A stretch of 40,139 bases of DNA, from the NCBI GenBank assembly GCA_001567115.1, contig LMZT01000007.1, positions 1 to 40,139 on the forward strand, written 5' to 3'. Position numbers and translations under genes: made by a program. Positions 7,818 through 16,156 of the stretch are shown one piece after another (the stretch's first letter is position 1; every line of letters starts with the position of its first letter). Origin of the DNA: Candidatus Hinthialibacteria bacterium OLB16. GTDB taxonomy: Bacteria > Hinthialibacterota > Hinthialibacteria > OLB16. The notes under the pieces are model-generated. The model was not told the origin of the DNA, searched no databases, and worked only from the letters and a program-made list of their open reading frames with translations.

Positions 7818-8948
7818 TTACCTTGTTTTCAGGGTCGCCAGTCCGACAACAGCCAGCAAGGCTGCAACAATCCAGAAACGGGCGATGATCCTGGATTCCG
7901 GCCACCCCAGCTGCTCAAAATGATGATGCAGTGGAGTCATCCGGAAAACACGTTTTCCTGTCAGTTTGAAGCTGGTGACCTGAATGATGACCGAAATGGC
8001 TTCAGCCACAAAAATTCCCCCAACGACAGGGAGCATAATTTCCTGATGAACCAGCACAGCAATGGTTGCGATTGTCCCACCCAGCGCCAGGGATCCGGTA
8101 TCCCCCATGAAAACCTCAGCCGGATGGCAGTTGTACCATAGAAACGCGAGTGATGCTCCGACCAGAGCGGCACAGCAGACTGCCAGCTCTCCAGCACCAC
8201 GAACATAGATAATCCAGAGATAACCGGTGGTGAAATCGACCCGCCCGACCAGGTAAGCCACCAGGGCATAAGCCGATGCGACAAAGAGGACGCAGCCGAT
8301 CGCCAGCCCATCCAGGCCATCGGTGAGGTTGACCGCATTTGAAGTGCCCACCAGGATCAGAATCACCCAGGGGATATACAGGATGCCCAGCGGGATCAGC
8401 CATTTGACGAACAGGGTTGTGATGCTGTATGGCGCAGCAGCAACCGCTTCATCGGCATTGGCTCGGAACAATGTTTCTGGTGGAAAATAGTAAATGACGA
8501 GCGCAATCCCGCCTGCGACAAGACACTGCCAGGCCAGTTTTGACCTGGCGGAAATGCCTTTATGATTGCGTCGGGAAAGTTTGGCCCAGTCATCCTTGGC
8601 GCCAATCAAGCCGAATCCGGCAGCAGCACACAGGGTAAGCCAGACCATTGAGCTGTACAGATTGCCGCAAATCAGAACTGCGATGAAAAACGAAGCCAGG
8701 ATGAGTATCCCTCCCATGGTGGGAGTTTCGGCTTTGCTTTTGTGGCGCTCATAAAGATCGGGAATGCCTTCTCCGCGGATCTGCTGGCCGATTTTTTTCT
8801 TCCGCAGCCAATGGATGAACAGAGGGCCGCACAGGATCCCCGACAGGAGTGCGACAGCCAGAGCCAGGGCGGCTCTGACTGTCAGATACCCGAAAATCCG
8901 GAGCGGCGCATAGGCCTCGAAACCGAGCTGATAGATGAAATAGAGCAT
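7818..8948 (-). CDS. mraY: Phospho-MurNAc-pentapeptide transferase MraY
   Basis: MraY transfers phospho-MurNAc-pentapeptide from UDP to undecaprenyl phosphate, forming lipid I in the inner membrane. The 376-residue protein is a polytopic membrane protein of about ten helices. Motifs present are ETPTMGGI (near 75), the catalytic Asp pair in GAKDDWAK (about 117-124), NLTDGLDGLA (about 208), FMGDTGSLALGG (about 285) and TPLHHHFE (about 343), which together identify MraY rather than WecA. It starts 14 bp after the 42-codon microgene, with an AGGA ribosome site only about 2 bases away from the ATG, so it may rely on coupling to that microgene. Confidence 0.97.
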   Translation of the reverse strand: MLYFIYQLGFEAYAPLRIFGYLTVRAALALAVALLSGILCGPLFIHWLRKKKIGQQIRGEGIPDLYERHKSKAETPTMGGILILASFFIAVLICGNLYSSMVWLTLCAAAGFGLIGAKDDWAKLSRRNHKGISARSKLAWQCLVAGGIALVIYYFPPETLFRANADEAVAAAPYSITTLFVKWLIPLGILYIPWVILILVGTSNAVNLTDGLDGLAIGCVLFVASAYALVAYLVGRVDFTTGYLWIIYVRGAGELAVCCAALVGASLAFLWYNCHPAEVFMGDTGSLALGGTIATIAVLVHQEIMLPVVGGIFVAEAISVIIQVTSFKLTGKRVFRMTPLHHHFEQLGWPESRIIARFWIVAALLAVVGLATLKTR

Positions 8949-8962
8949 TTTCCTGTACGACT

Positions 8963-9091
8963 TTATGCGGCTTCGGTTTCGTAAAATTCTTTCAGCAGAG
9001 GATCTTCGTTGACCCTCAGCCTTTCCTCAGCAAGTTCCTCATCCGCTTCCCTTTCAAGCTCCTCAGGACTCTCAGCGAACAAAATCAACAT
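8963..9091 (-). CDS. Unrecognised 42-residue acidic microprotein between murF and mraY
   Basis: A reading frame from ATG at 9091 to TAA at 8963-8965 fills the 166-bp murF-mraY gap. It has a strong Shine-Dalgarno (AAGGGGGGGG, 5 bases upstream), starts 23 bp after the murF stop and ends 14 bp before mraY, like the other tightly packed genes of the operon. The product opens with a short hydrophobic stretch (MLILFAESPEEL), then a Glu-rich helix-like core (14 Glu in 42 residues, with Leu/Ala spaced for a coiled coil), and ends DPLLKEFYETEAA. No signal peptide, no Cys. I do not recognise a family. Packing, ribosome site and amino-acid bias make a real gene likely. A MurF/MraY regulator or a coupling peptide for mraY are guesses. 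Confidence 0.65.
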   Translation of the reverse strand: MLILFAESPEELEREADEELAEERLRVNEDPLLKEFYETEAA

Positions 9092-9114
9092 AACAGCCCC
9101 CCCCTTAACGGCAT

Positions 9115-10497
9115 TCAGCCGAAATGACGGGTCAAGGCCTCCAGGATACCTTCCATTTTCATCCCCCTTGACCCCTTCACCAGCACCACATCCGAGGGCT
9201 CCAGCAACCGAATCAGCTCTTTCGAGGCAGTATCAATATTTTCAAACCAGCGAATGCACTGATTTGACAATCCAGCATTTCTCGCACCCTGAACCAGGTG
9301 GCGGGTCAACGGGCCAACGGCGACCAGCAGGTCGACATTTCCTGACCCGATGGTGTTTCCCACCATCTCGTGGAGTTCCGGGCTTCTCTTTCCAAGGTCC
9401 CACATTTCACCTGCGACAAAAACCTTGCGGCGCTCGAGGAAGGTCTCAAGAAGCCTCTGAGCCGCAGCCATCGAGACCGGGTTGGCATTGTAGTGATCCG
9501 CAATGAGGGTGATGGAGCCGGCCAGGTTGATAATCTGGCACCTTCCGGGAAGCCCCGAAAAAGTCTGCAAACCCTCGATCACACTTTCGAGAGACAGCCC
9601 GGAACTGACCGCGGCTGCGGCGGCAGCAGTCGCCGCATAGACCTGGTGGAGGCCGGGGACCTGAAGCGCAACTTCACCTTTTCCGGCCGGGGTCTCCAGC
9701 ATGAAACCATAGCACCCCGAGGTCCTCAGGGTGGGATCGACTGCATGATATTCGGACCCTTTTTCAGTTCCGAAGGTGATGACGCCAGCTTCAGTGACCG
9801 CTGCGAGATCCTCCCGGAAACGGGAACCCTGAGGGATCACCGCTTTTCCATCGGGGGGCAAACCTTTGAGCAGTTCGCTCTTTTCCCTGAAGACTCCCTC
9901 GATGCTGCCCATGCGCTCCAGATGGGCTTCAGAAATCGCTGTCACAACCCCAGCCTGGGGCTGTGCGATTTCAACAAGGCGCTTCATTTCACCCGGGCGG
10001 TCAGTGCCGAGTTCGAGCACCAGCCACTGGTCATCCGGCTCGACATTCATCAGAGTTTTAGGCAGGCCGACCAGGTTGTTGTAGTTGCCTTCGGTCGCTT
10101 TGGTTTTCATGACTCTGCCGACAGCATGGCGGATAAATTCTTTGGTCGAAGTTTTTCCGACGCTGCCGGTAATCCCTACGACACGGGCCGAGGTTTTATT
10201 GCGGAGCAGCCGAGCCAGTTCACCCAGCGCATAGAGGGTATCCGGCACTCGAACGCATGGGATTTCAATACCTGGAAGTTTGTTGTTCTGAATCACAACC
10301 CCAAGAGCCCCCTTTGCCAGCGCTTCCCGGCAATAATCATGGCCGTCGAAATTTTCACCAGGCAAAGCCCAGTACAGGTCGCCTTCCTGGATGGTTCTCG
10401 AATCTGTTGAAAGGCTGGCAACGACACAATCGCCATCCAGCCTTTCCAGCTGCCCTTCCGCAGCCTGTGCGATTTCCCTGAGTGTGACCGGCAGCAT
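9115..10497 (-). CDS. murF: UDP-MurNAc-tripeptide--D-alanyl-D-alanine ligase MurF
   Basis: MurF adds the D-Ala-D-Ala dipeptide to UDP-MurNAc-tripeptide, completing the cytoplasmic precursor. The 460 residues show the N-terminal domain with STDSRTIQEGDLYWALPGENFDGHDY, the ATP P-loop GITGSVGKTSTKE (about 108-120), EGNYNNLVGLP (about 138), an ELGTDRPGEM segment (most relatives read ELGMN.PGEI), the AHLERMGS motif, and the C-terminal domain with DHYNANPVSM (usually DSYNANP) and GEMWDLG. These changes are conservative around an otherwise normal active site. It starts 12 bp after the murE stop with GAGGTG as ribosome site. Confidence 0.96.
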   Translation of the reverse strand: MLPVTLREIAQAAEGQLERLDGDCVVASLSTDSRTIQEGDLYWALPGENFDGHDYCREALAKGALGVVIQNNKLPGIEIPCVRVPDTLYALGELARLLRNKTSARVVGITGSVGKTSTKEFIRHAVGRVMKTKATEGNYNNLVGLPKTLMNVEPDDQWLVLELGTDRPGEMKRLVEIAQPQAGVVTAISEAHLERMGSIEGVFREKSELLKGLPPDGKAVIPQGSRFREDLAAVTEAGVITFGTEKGSEYHAVDPTLRTSGCYGFMLETPAGKGEVALQVPGLHQVYAATAAAAAAVSSGLSLESVIEGLQTFSGLPGRCQIINLAGSITLIADHYNANPVSMAAAQRLLETFLERRKVFVAGEMWDLGKRSPELHEMVGNTIGSGNVDLLVAVGPLTRHLVQGARNAGLSNQCIRWFENIDTASKELIRLLEPSDVVLVKGSRGMKMEGILEALTRHFG

Positions 10498-10509
10498 CAG
10501 ATCAGCACC

Positions 10510-11985
10510 TCAGGCTTTCTTCTTTGCAAATCCAAGCCGCTCCAACTCGGCAGCCGCCACCAGCCGGTCATCGAAAGGGTGGCGCACCCCCTGGATTTCC
10601 TGATAGGTTTCATGCCCCTTGCCGGCAATCAGGACGATGTCGCCGGGCTTCGCCAGCTGCATGGCTGTATGAATCGCTTCCTGGCGATCCGCGATGCAGA
10701 GATAAGATGAACCCCGGTTGCCGATCATTCCCACTTCCATGGCTTCGAGGATTTTTTCCGGATCCTCGGAGCGTGGATTGTCGCTGGTCAGAATCACCAG
10801 TTTGGAGTTTTCCTGAGCGATGCTGGCCATCAGGGGGCGCTTTTTGCGGTCACGGTCCCCGCCGCAGCCGATGACACAGATCAAGCGGGCATGGAGGACC
10901 TCATTGAGAGTTCCCAGGACGTTTTTTACACCATCAGGTGTGTGTGCATAATCCACAAAGACTTTGAAAGGCTGGCCGCAATCCACCGCCTCAAGCCGCC
11001 CGGGAACACAGGTTGACTGCCGAATTCCCTCTTCGATGACTTCGAGTGGGATATCCCGGCTCAGGCAGGCTGAAATCGCTGCCATCAGATTGTACAGGTT
11101 ATGGCGCCCAACCAGTGTAGAAACCACCTGCAGGCGCCCCTGGGGCGTGGCCAGAACCGCATGGATTCCCTCGGAGCTGAGCTGATAGTTGAGCGGCCGG
11201 ACCTGCGCGGGTGTTTCATAGCCATAGGTCAGGATATGGCGCGGGGCGAGATCCTGATACCAGCGCTGCGCCCAGGGATCATCCAGGTTCAGCACAGCAG
11301 TCCCCTCAGGCTTCAGGTACTGGGTAAACAGACGGTGCTTCACCGCCGCGTAATTTTCCATGTTGCCATGAAAATCGAGGTGTTCATGAGACAGGTTCGT
11401 GAAGACAGCGGTATCGAATAAAAGGGTGTCGATGCGGTGCAGTTCGATGGCATGGGAGGAAACCTCCATGACCACTTTGGCAACCCCGGCAGATCGCATG
11501 GCCGCCAGGCCTTCCTGAAGCTCGGAACTGAATGGAGTGGTGTGCGGAGCAGGCTGGCAGTGCCCCGGCCAACGGTATTCGATGGTGCCAAGCAGGCCGA
11601 TTTTCTCCCCACCCGCCTGTCCGATAGTCTCAATCAAATAAGTGGTCGTGGTTTTGCCATTAGACCCTGTCACCCCAATCAACTGGAGATCATCTGCAGG
11701 AGCCTTGTAGATATTCCTCGACACGACTGCAAGCGCACCCAGGGTGTCTGGAACCTGGATCCAGCAGGGAGCTTCAACCGGTTCCTCAACAAGAAATGCT
11801 GAAGCGCCTCTTTGAAGAGCCTGCTGAGCATAGAGGTGGCCATCGGTCTTTTCACCGCGCAGAGCGACAAACAGATCGCCCGCCTGGACATTGCGGGAAT
11901 CATAAACCACCCGGGAGATGTCCGGATCGGAATCTCCCATCCGGGTGATGATCGGAAGATCGCGGATTATTTCAGATAACAGCAT
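10510..11985 (-). CDS. murE: UDP-MurNAc-L-Ala-D-Glu--meso-diaminopimelate ligase MurE
   Basis: MurE adds the third stem-peptide residue to UDP-MurNAc-L-Ala-D-Glu. The 491-residue protein has the N-terminal domain with YDSRNVQAGDLFVALRG, P-loop GVTGSNGKTTTTYL (about 108), HTTP and EVSSHAIELHR segments, NLSHEHLDFHG, and the C-terminal domain with DYAHTPDGV and GCGGDRDRKKRP. The specificity motif DNPR is at residues 402-405, which marks meso-diaminopimelate rather than lysine as substrate and so indicates a DAP-type wall. It lies 27 bp after ftsI and 12 bp before murF. Confidence 0.97.
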   Translation of the reverse strand: MLLSEIIRDLPIITRMGDSDPDISRVVYDSRNVQAGDLFVALRGEKTDGHLYAQQALQRGASAFLVEEPVEAPCWIQVPDTLGALAVVSRNIYKAPADDLQLIGVTGSNGKTTTTYLIETIGQAGGEKIGLLGTIEYRWPGHCQPAPHTTPFSSELQEGLAAMRSAGVAKVVMEVSSHAIELHRIDTLLFDTAVFTNLSHEHLDFHGNMENYAAVKHRLFTQYLKPEGTAVLNLDDPWAQRWYQDLAPRHILTYGYETPAQVRPLNYQLSSEGIHAVLATPQGRLQVVSTLVGRHNLYNLMAAISACLSRDIPLEVIEEGIRQSTCVPGRLEAVDCGQPFKVFVDYAHTPDGVKNVLGTLNEVLHARLICVIGCGGDRDRKKRPLMASIAQENSKLVILTSDNPRSEDPEKILEAMEVGMIGNRGSSYLCIADRQEAIHTAMQLAKPGDIVLIAGKGHETYQEIQGVRHPFDDRLVAAAELERLGFAKKKA

Positions 11986-12012
11986 GGTTCCAATAAACCC
12001 CCGTTCATCCTT

Positions 12013-13929
12013 TCAATCGAATCTGGCCCCTGCCGGCCAGCTGCTGTTTTCATCCAGGTCCGAATCACTGAGCTGGGCATCCTGGCTTTCCAGATCGATG
12101 CCAGCATCCTCCACCAGGATCACCTTTTCAGGTTCCGGCTTGATATCTTTGCGATTCCTGCTGTTTTTCTTTTCAAGGCGTGGCTCCAGGAAATCCGGAG
12201 GAACATGGAGATAGGGCAGTGTGTTATCGACGATTTCCCGGAATACCGGCGCCGCAGCTGTCGCTCCAAAACGAAGTTTCTCCGGCTCATCGATCAGCAC
12301 GACCACCACAATCGCTGGTTTTTCAGCCGGGGCGAATCCGGCAAAGCTGAGAACACGATGGGATTTCGAATAGGCCCCATTGATAACCTTCTTGGCAGTT
12401 CCGGTTTTTCCACCGACTTTGTACCAGTTGCTGCGGGCATACAGTTTTCCTGTTCCGCGCTCACAGACATCGAGGAGCATTTCACGGACCTGTTGAGCCA
12501 CCTCTTCCCGGACCACACGCTTGCCTCGTTTGGGGCGCGAAGGAAAATGATTGCCGTTCCGGCTGGAGACATATCCCTTGATGATGTGGGGAGTGACCTG
12601 GACTCCCCCATTGGCCAGGACACAGTAAGCGGATGCCAGGCCAATCGGCGAAACCGAAATCGGGCCGGCGCCGAATGCCACCACCAGCATGTCGTTCAAG
12701 TTCCAGGTTTTCCAGTCTTTGAGGACCATTTCCACTTCGCCGGGAAGGTCGATGCCTGTTTTCCCTCCAAATCCAAAATCCACCAGATAATTATAAAACA
12801 TTTCCCTGCTCGGCTTGGTTGGATCGAAGTGTTCCATGGCCTCGGCAATCTTGCCGACTCCGATATTGCTCGAAAAAACGAGCACATCACCGACCGGGAC
12901 TTTCCCCATGCGGTGTTCGTCACGAATAGGAATCGGTCGGATTCTGGGAGGGAGATAGCGGGAGCCACCTTCACAATCGATGATGGAATCGATGTGAATA
13001 GCCCCGCTGTCGAGTCCAGCGGCCACAACGAATGGCTTGATGGTCGAACCCGGCTCGAAACGATTGGTGATGCAGTGGTTCTTATCCCGGTCTCTCTGCC
13101 CAGCCAGGTAATAATCGCCGAGATGATCGGCATCGAAGAACGGGTAATTGGCCATGGCCAGGACTTCACCGGTCTGGGGTTCCATGACCACTGCCATGCC
13201 TGATTTGGCATTATAGGTTTCACACATCCGCCCCAGGGCTTTTTCACTGATCCACTGGATGGTTTCATCGATGGTCAGGACCACATCGGCGCCTCGCAGT
13301 GGAACCTCTCGCATGTAGTCGAAATCGAGGATGGCCTTGCGATCCCCCATGCGTCGTGCATGGACATTGATGACTTTTCCAGCAAGGCGGCTTTCCTCGG
13401 ATTTTTCGATCCCTGCTGCACCCTGGTTGTCGATGTTGACATATCCAATGAGCTGGCTGGCAAGTTCGCCTTTGAGATAACACCGTGCCGGCTCAGGTGA
13501 AAAATCGATGCCTTCGAGGTTCAATTTCCGGATGGCATCAGCCTGCGGGGCGGAAATGCGCCTTTGCAGCGCGATTTCCTCGCGAGGGAGAGTGAGGCGT
13601 TTCTCGAGCTGATCGCCGGGAACACCGAGGACCGGGGATAATTCGCCAGCCACACGTTTTGGTTCCTTGATCTTGGCTGGATGAGCCACCAGGTTTTCTT
13701 TTTCTGAATTCCAGACAAGCAGGCGCATATTACGGTCGAGAATCACTCCACGATCCGGTTTCCAGGTGATATTCCGCTTGCTTTCGATACGGCCCGCTTC
13801 TGCCAGCACCTCGTGCTTGACCACCTGAAGGTCATAAAGACGCCACTGGAGCACCACGACAGCCACCAGAGTGATGAGCGCGGTTTTCATGATGCGTTGC
13901 CCGATTACCTGACTGAAGGTTTCATTCAT
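12013..13929 (-). CDS. ftsI: Septal transpeptidase FtsI (class B penicillin-binding protein)
   Basis: FtsI crosslinks septal peptidoglycan in the periplasm and is the partner of FtsW. From the ATG at 13929 the protein has 638 residues: a short cytoplasmic tail, one membrane helix (about 15-33), the PBP dimerisation/pedestal domain beginning near RGVILDRN, and the transpeptidase domain with catalytic Ser295 in GSTIK, SSN at 353-355 and KTG at 508-510. No PASTA domain. The last 70 residues are a charged, low-complexity tail. I chose 13929 because ATGAATGA overlaps the ftsL stop, giving coupling. Extension upstream to a TTG at 13992 would overlap ftsL by 71 bp and is less likely. Confidence 0.95.
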   Translation of the reverse strand: MNETFSQVIGQRIMKTALITLVAVVVLQWRLYDLQVVKHEVLAEAGRIESKRNITWKPDRGVILDRNMRLLVWNSEKENLVAHPAKIKEPKRVAGELSPVLGVPGDQLEKRLTLPREEIALQRRISAPQADAIRKLNLEGIDFSPEPARCYLKGELASQLIGYVNIDNQGAAGIEKSEESRLAGKVINVHARRMGDRKAILDFDYMREVPLRGADVVLTIDETIQWISEKALGRMCETYNAKSGMAVVMEPQTGEVLAMANYPFFDADHLGDYYLAGQRDRDKNHCITNRFEPGSTIKPFVVAAGLDSGAIHIDSIIDCEGGSRYLPPRIRPIPIRDEHRMGKVPVGDVLVFSSNIGVGKIAEAMEHFDPTKPSREMFYNYLVDFGFGGKTGIDLPGEVEMVLKDWKTWNLNDMLVVAFGAGPISVSPIGLASAYCVLANGGVQVTPHIIKGYVSSRNGNHFPSRPKRGKRVVREEVAQQVREMLLDVCERGTGKLYARSNWYKVGGKTGTAKKVINGAYSKSHRVLSFAGFAPAEKPAIVVVVLIDEPEKLRFGATAAAPVFREIVDNTLPYLHVPPDFLEPRLEKKNSRNRKDIKPEPEKVILVEDAGIDLESQDAQLSDSDLDENSSWPAGARFD

Positions 13930-14218
13930 TTCGGTCAATCCAAACAATCGGCCAGCGATTCGGTTCCAGCTCCAGCGAAGCGGATTTGACAATTCCTGCC
14001 AGTTGATCCAGGCCTTCCCATTCCATCAGCGAGGATCTCTGTTTTTCCCGTGCCTCAGTCAAACGAACTTTATGGCGCACCAGGACACTCAGTTCATATC
14101 CCAGGCGTTTTTCCTCGATGTTCTGAAAAACGAAGACCACGATCTCCAGGAAGATGAGCAGGAGCAGTCCATAAAATCGAAACCAGGGCACCAGCCCATG
14201 ACCAGGAGTTTCTGCCAT
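13922..14218 (-). CDS. ftsL: FtsL-like divisome protein
   Basis: A 98-residue bitopic protein in the ftsL position between rsmH and ftsI. A short N-terminus (MAETPGHGLVPWFRFY) leads into one membrane helix at about residues 17-34 (GLLLLIFLEIVVFVFQN). A charged, heptad-like helix follows (about 36-75), as expected for the periplasmic coiled coil that pairs with FtsB. FtsL sequences diverge strongly, so the call rests on topology, size and gene order rather than motif. An in-frame TGA lies 15 bases upstream of the ATG, so it cannot be extended. The ribosome site is weak. The stop overlaps the ftsI start. Confidence 0.8.
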   Translation of the reverse strand: MAETPGHGLVPWFRFYGLLLLIFLEIVVFVFQNIEEKRLGYELSVLVRHKVRLTEAREKQRSSLMEWEGLDQLAGIVKSASLELEPNRWPIVWIDRNE

Positions 14219-14274
14219 CGTTTTTCGAGCTCAAGGTTTTGCCGGAAGATCCGATACCTTTATGCGTTGTTTTC

Positions 14275-14336
14275 AAAGCCGCCATGCGGCTTTGGTCTCC
14301 CCCCAGAGACCTCCCTGCTGAGGGGTTTTTTCTCAG
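14275..14336. repeat. Three consecutive stem-loops in the rsmH-ftsL gap
   Basis: The 114-bp gap holds a perfect 8-bp stem with 3-base loop (AAAGCCGC 14275-14282, GCGGCTTT 14286-14293). Directly next to it is a perfect 6-bp stem (GGTCTC 14294-14299, GAGACC 14306-14311) with a C6-type loop, which is G-rich in the transcript. A weaker third stem is CTGAG/CTCAG at 14318-14336, overlapping the rsmH stop. No U-tract follows the strong stems, so full termination is not expected. An RNase processing site, attenuation or mRNA stabilisation inside the operon are possible. The middle stem-loop is shared with the mraZ-rsmH gap. Confidence 0.7.
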
Positions 14337-15375
14337 CCCGTTTGTCTGCGAATGACCGACCTGAGTCGTGCGCTCCGCGCCCGGGGGTTCTGCTCCACCT
14401 CCTCCGGCTCGGGGCGAACCGCTTTCGGAGTCTGGAGAGCCGCCCACCCGGCCAGTTCCCCGCGAATCGGGATCCGCGCCAGGATGGGATCGGACTTCCC
14501 GCTCCATTCCAGAAAGGTCTGCTTCACCAGGCGGTCTTCCAGGCTGTGATAGGCCAGGATGACCACTCTTCCCCTCTCCGCCAGGCAGCCGGGAATGGCC
14601 TCGAGGAACATCTCGAGACGTTCCAGCTCCCGGTTGACCAGGATGCGCAGCGCCTGGAAGGAACGGGTGGCTGGATGAACCTTTCCAGCCCGCGCCCGTC
14701 CGGGAAGCAGGAAAGAATGACCCGGGTCAAATGGTCGGTCGTTTCGATCGGACCCAGGTTTCTCTCCCTCGCTATCGCTTTCGCGATGGCATGCGCCCGG
14801 AGCTCCTCCCCATATTTTCGCAGAATGTCCCGGATCTCCTGTTCGGAGGCCGAGGCCAGAAAACCCGCCGCTGAAAGGGGCGCATCGGGGTCCATCCTCA
14901 TATCGAGTGGACCGGCTTTCTGGAAGCTGAACCCGCGTGACCCCTGATCGATCTGTGGAGAAGAAACCCCCAAATCTGCGAGGATTCCATCCACCTTTTC
15001 GATATCGAGGTCCCGGAGAACCCTTTCCAGCTCATCCGAAGGGGCCTGGACCAGGTTCACCCGGCAAGGCCATCCGGTGCTGATTGACCGGCATCTTCCG
15101 ATGGCCTCCGGATCGAGATCGAGACCGATCAAATGACCGGAAGGGCCGATTTTCTCAGCGATTCTTCCTGCATGTCCGCCACTTCCAAGGGTGACATCCA
15201 CCATGGTGTCTCCCGGCTGTGGATCGAGATACTCGAGGGTTTCCCGCAGCATGACAGGCTGATGGGAAACGGCCGAGGACTGGGATCGGCCATGCAGTTC
15301 ATATTTTTTCTTGAAGTCAGGAAATGAACCCGCCCTTCGGAGGGGGGAATGGAGTCTGATTTGAAGCGGCTCCAT
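14333..15375 (-). CDS. rsmH: 16S rRNA m4C1402 methyltransferase RsmH (MraW), interrupted by an apparent one-base deletion
   Basis: RsmH methylates N4 of C1402 in 16S rRNA using S-adenosylmethionine. From the ATG at 15375 the first frame gives HQPVMLRETLEYL, the SAM motif DVTLGSGGHAG, LIGLDLDPEA, DGILADLGVSSPQID and GFSFQKAGPLDMRMD, all typical. After about residue 228 (CFPDGR) homology leaves this frame. It continues in the next one with AGKVHPATRSFQALRILVNREL and LAYHSLEDRLVKQTF to a TGA at 14333. The switch falls at about 14685-14700 in a GC-rich run and corresponds to one missing base. There is no slippery heptamer, so a sequencing/assembly error or a real inactivating mutation is more likely than programmed frameshifting. 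The intact protein would have about 347 residues. Confidence 0.93.
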
Positions 15376-15403
15376 TCATAACCCCCCGAACCGGTCGGGT
15401 CGA

Positions 15404-15471
15404 GGCCGCTGATGGCGGGCGCATACGAGCGTTTGGCTCTCCCCCCAGAGATCCCCCAGCATCCAGCGGCC
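15404..15471. repeat. Large stem-loop in the mraZ-rsmH gap with a nested G-rich hairpin
   Basis: Outer arms GGCCGCTGATG (15404-15414) and CATCCAGCGGCC (15460-15471) pair over 11 bp with a single bulged base. Nested inside is CTCT-C6-AGAG (15437-15450), which reads TCTCTGGGGGGAGA in the transcript. The same 14 bases occur in the stem-loop between rsmH and ftsL. The gap between mraZ and rsmH is 180 bp, long for this operon, and has no convincing gene. Confidence 0.7.
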
Positions 15472-15555
15472 AGTTCCCATGTGAGCTGTTGGTCTGCCGA
15501 TTCAGGAAAAAGTTTCCGGATCCCCTAAACCCGGCAACTTATTGAATCCCGAATC

Positions 15556-16080
15556 TCAAACCGGGCGCTCCCTCCCCTGTTCCCCGAAATCCTCCTCAAT
15601 CTTTTCCCGGAGACTGTCCTTGCGAGACTGGGCCATTGCGCCCTGCTCCACGCTGGACAGCGCTTCATCAAGCTCCACCCGATCCCGGGTTTCCATATCT
15701 TTATATCGCATCCCAGAGTGCAGGATGACCTTGTTCCAATCCCCGAGCAGGACCAGGTCGCGGTCCTTCTCTTTGTGCAGCAGGAAGCCATCCAGCAACC
15801 TTTCCGGCAAAGTCATGCGCCCCTGGTTGTCAATCGCCACCAGGCTGGCGCCCCCGAAGATTTCACGACGGGCACGGCGGACTTCGGGATTATGCGACCC
15901 CTGGCCATTGAGAGCCTCCGCCAAAGTGGAATATTCCTCCTCGTCAAAAAGCCCGAGTGAATTATCATACCAGCGAGATATAAACACCTGTGAGTCGAGG
16001 CGGCGGCGGAGTTCCGGAGGAAGAACGAGACGGTTCTTTTCATCCAGTGTCCTCTCAAAGTATCCGACCAGACCCGCCAT
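15556..16080 (-). CDS. mraZ: Transcriptional regulator MraZ
   Basis: MraZ is the DNA-binding regulator at the head of dcw operons. It forms a ring of SpoVT-AbrB-like units and binds repeats upstream of its own gene. The 174 residues contain the two expected repeats, each with the DxxxR motif: DEKNR (near residue 13-17) and DNQGR (near 83-87). A charged C-terminal extension of about 25 residues makes it longer than the usual 140-150. ATG at 16080 has GAGG 8 bases upstream. It is the first gene of the operon. Its own promoter and TGGGN repeats lie just upstream, so autoregulation is likely. Confidence 0.95.
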   Translation of the reverse strand: MAGLVGYFERTLDEKNRLVLPPELRRRLDSQVFISRWYDNSLGLFDEEEYSTLAEALNGQGSHNPEVRRARREIFGGASLVAIDNQGRMTLPERLLDGFLLHKEKDRDLVLLGDWNKVILHSGMRYKDMETRDRVELDEALSSVEQGAMAQSRKDSLREKIEEDFGEQGRERPV

Positions 16081-16100
16081 TATCAGCCTCGCTCGATTTC

Positions 16101-16126
16101 ATGGGTTAAGATGGGAAAACATGGAA
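16101..16126 (+). promoter_or_regulatory. MraZ-box-like repeats in the mraZ leader
   Basis: Three direct repeats with exact 10-bp period: TGGGT (16102-16106), TGGGA (16112-16116) and an imperfect TGGAA (16122-16126), each separated by 5 bases. This matches the TGGGN-N5 repeat arrangement bound by E. coli MraZ. They lie 22-46 bp before the mraZ ATG, downstream of the predicted transcription start, where binding could block elongation or promoter clearance. The strand of the repeats is opposite to transcription. Confidence 0.7.
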
Positions 16127-16156
16127 TCCATCAACAATTACCCATGTCATGTGTGG

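Noticed and set aside
13930-13992. Upstream TTG start for ftsI
   Set aside because: It would overlap ftsL by 71 bases, whereas the ATG at 13929 forms a coupled ATGAATGA junction.
14094-14507. 137-codon minus-strand frame spanning rsmH 3' end and ftsL
   Set aside because: It overlaps two real genes in a different frame and passes through the stem-loop element; no ribosome site or motif.
14685-14700. Programmed -1 frameshifting in rsmH
   Set aside because: No slippery heptamer and no reason for two products in this family; a missing base explains the data more simply.
15376-15480. 34-codon frame ending directly before the rsmH ATG in the mraZ-rsmH gap
   Set aside because: No ribosome-binding site, and its sequence is dictated by the stem-loop element; no coding signal beyond the stop/start adjacency.
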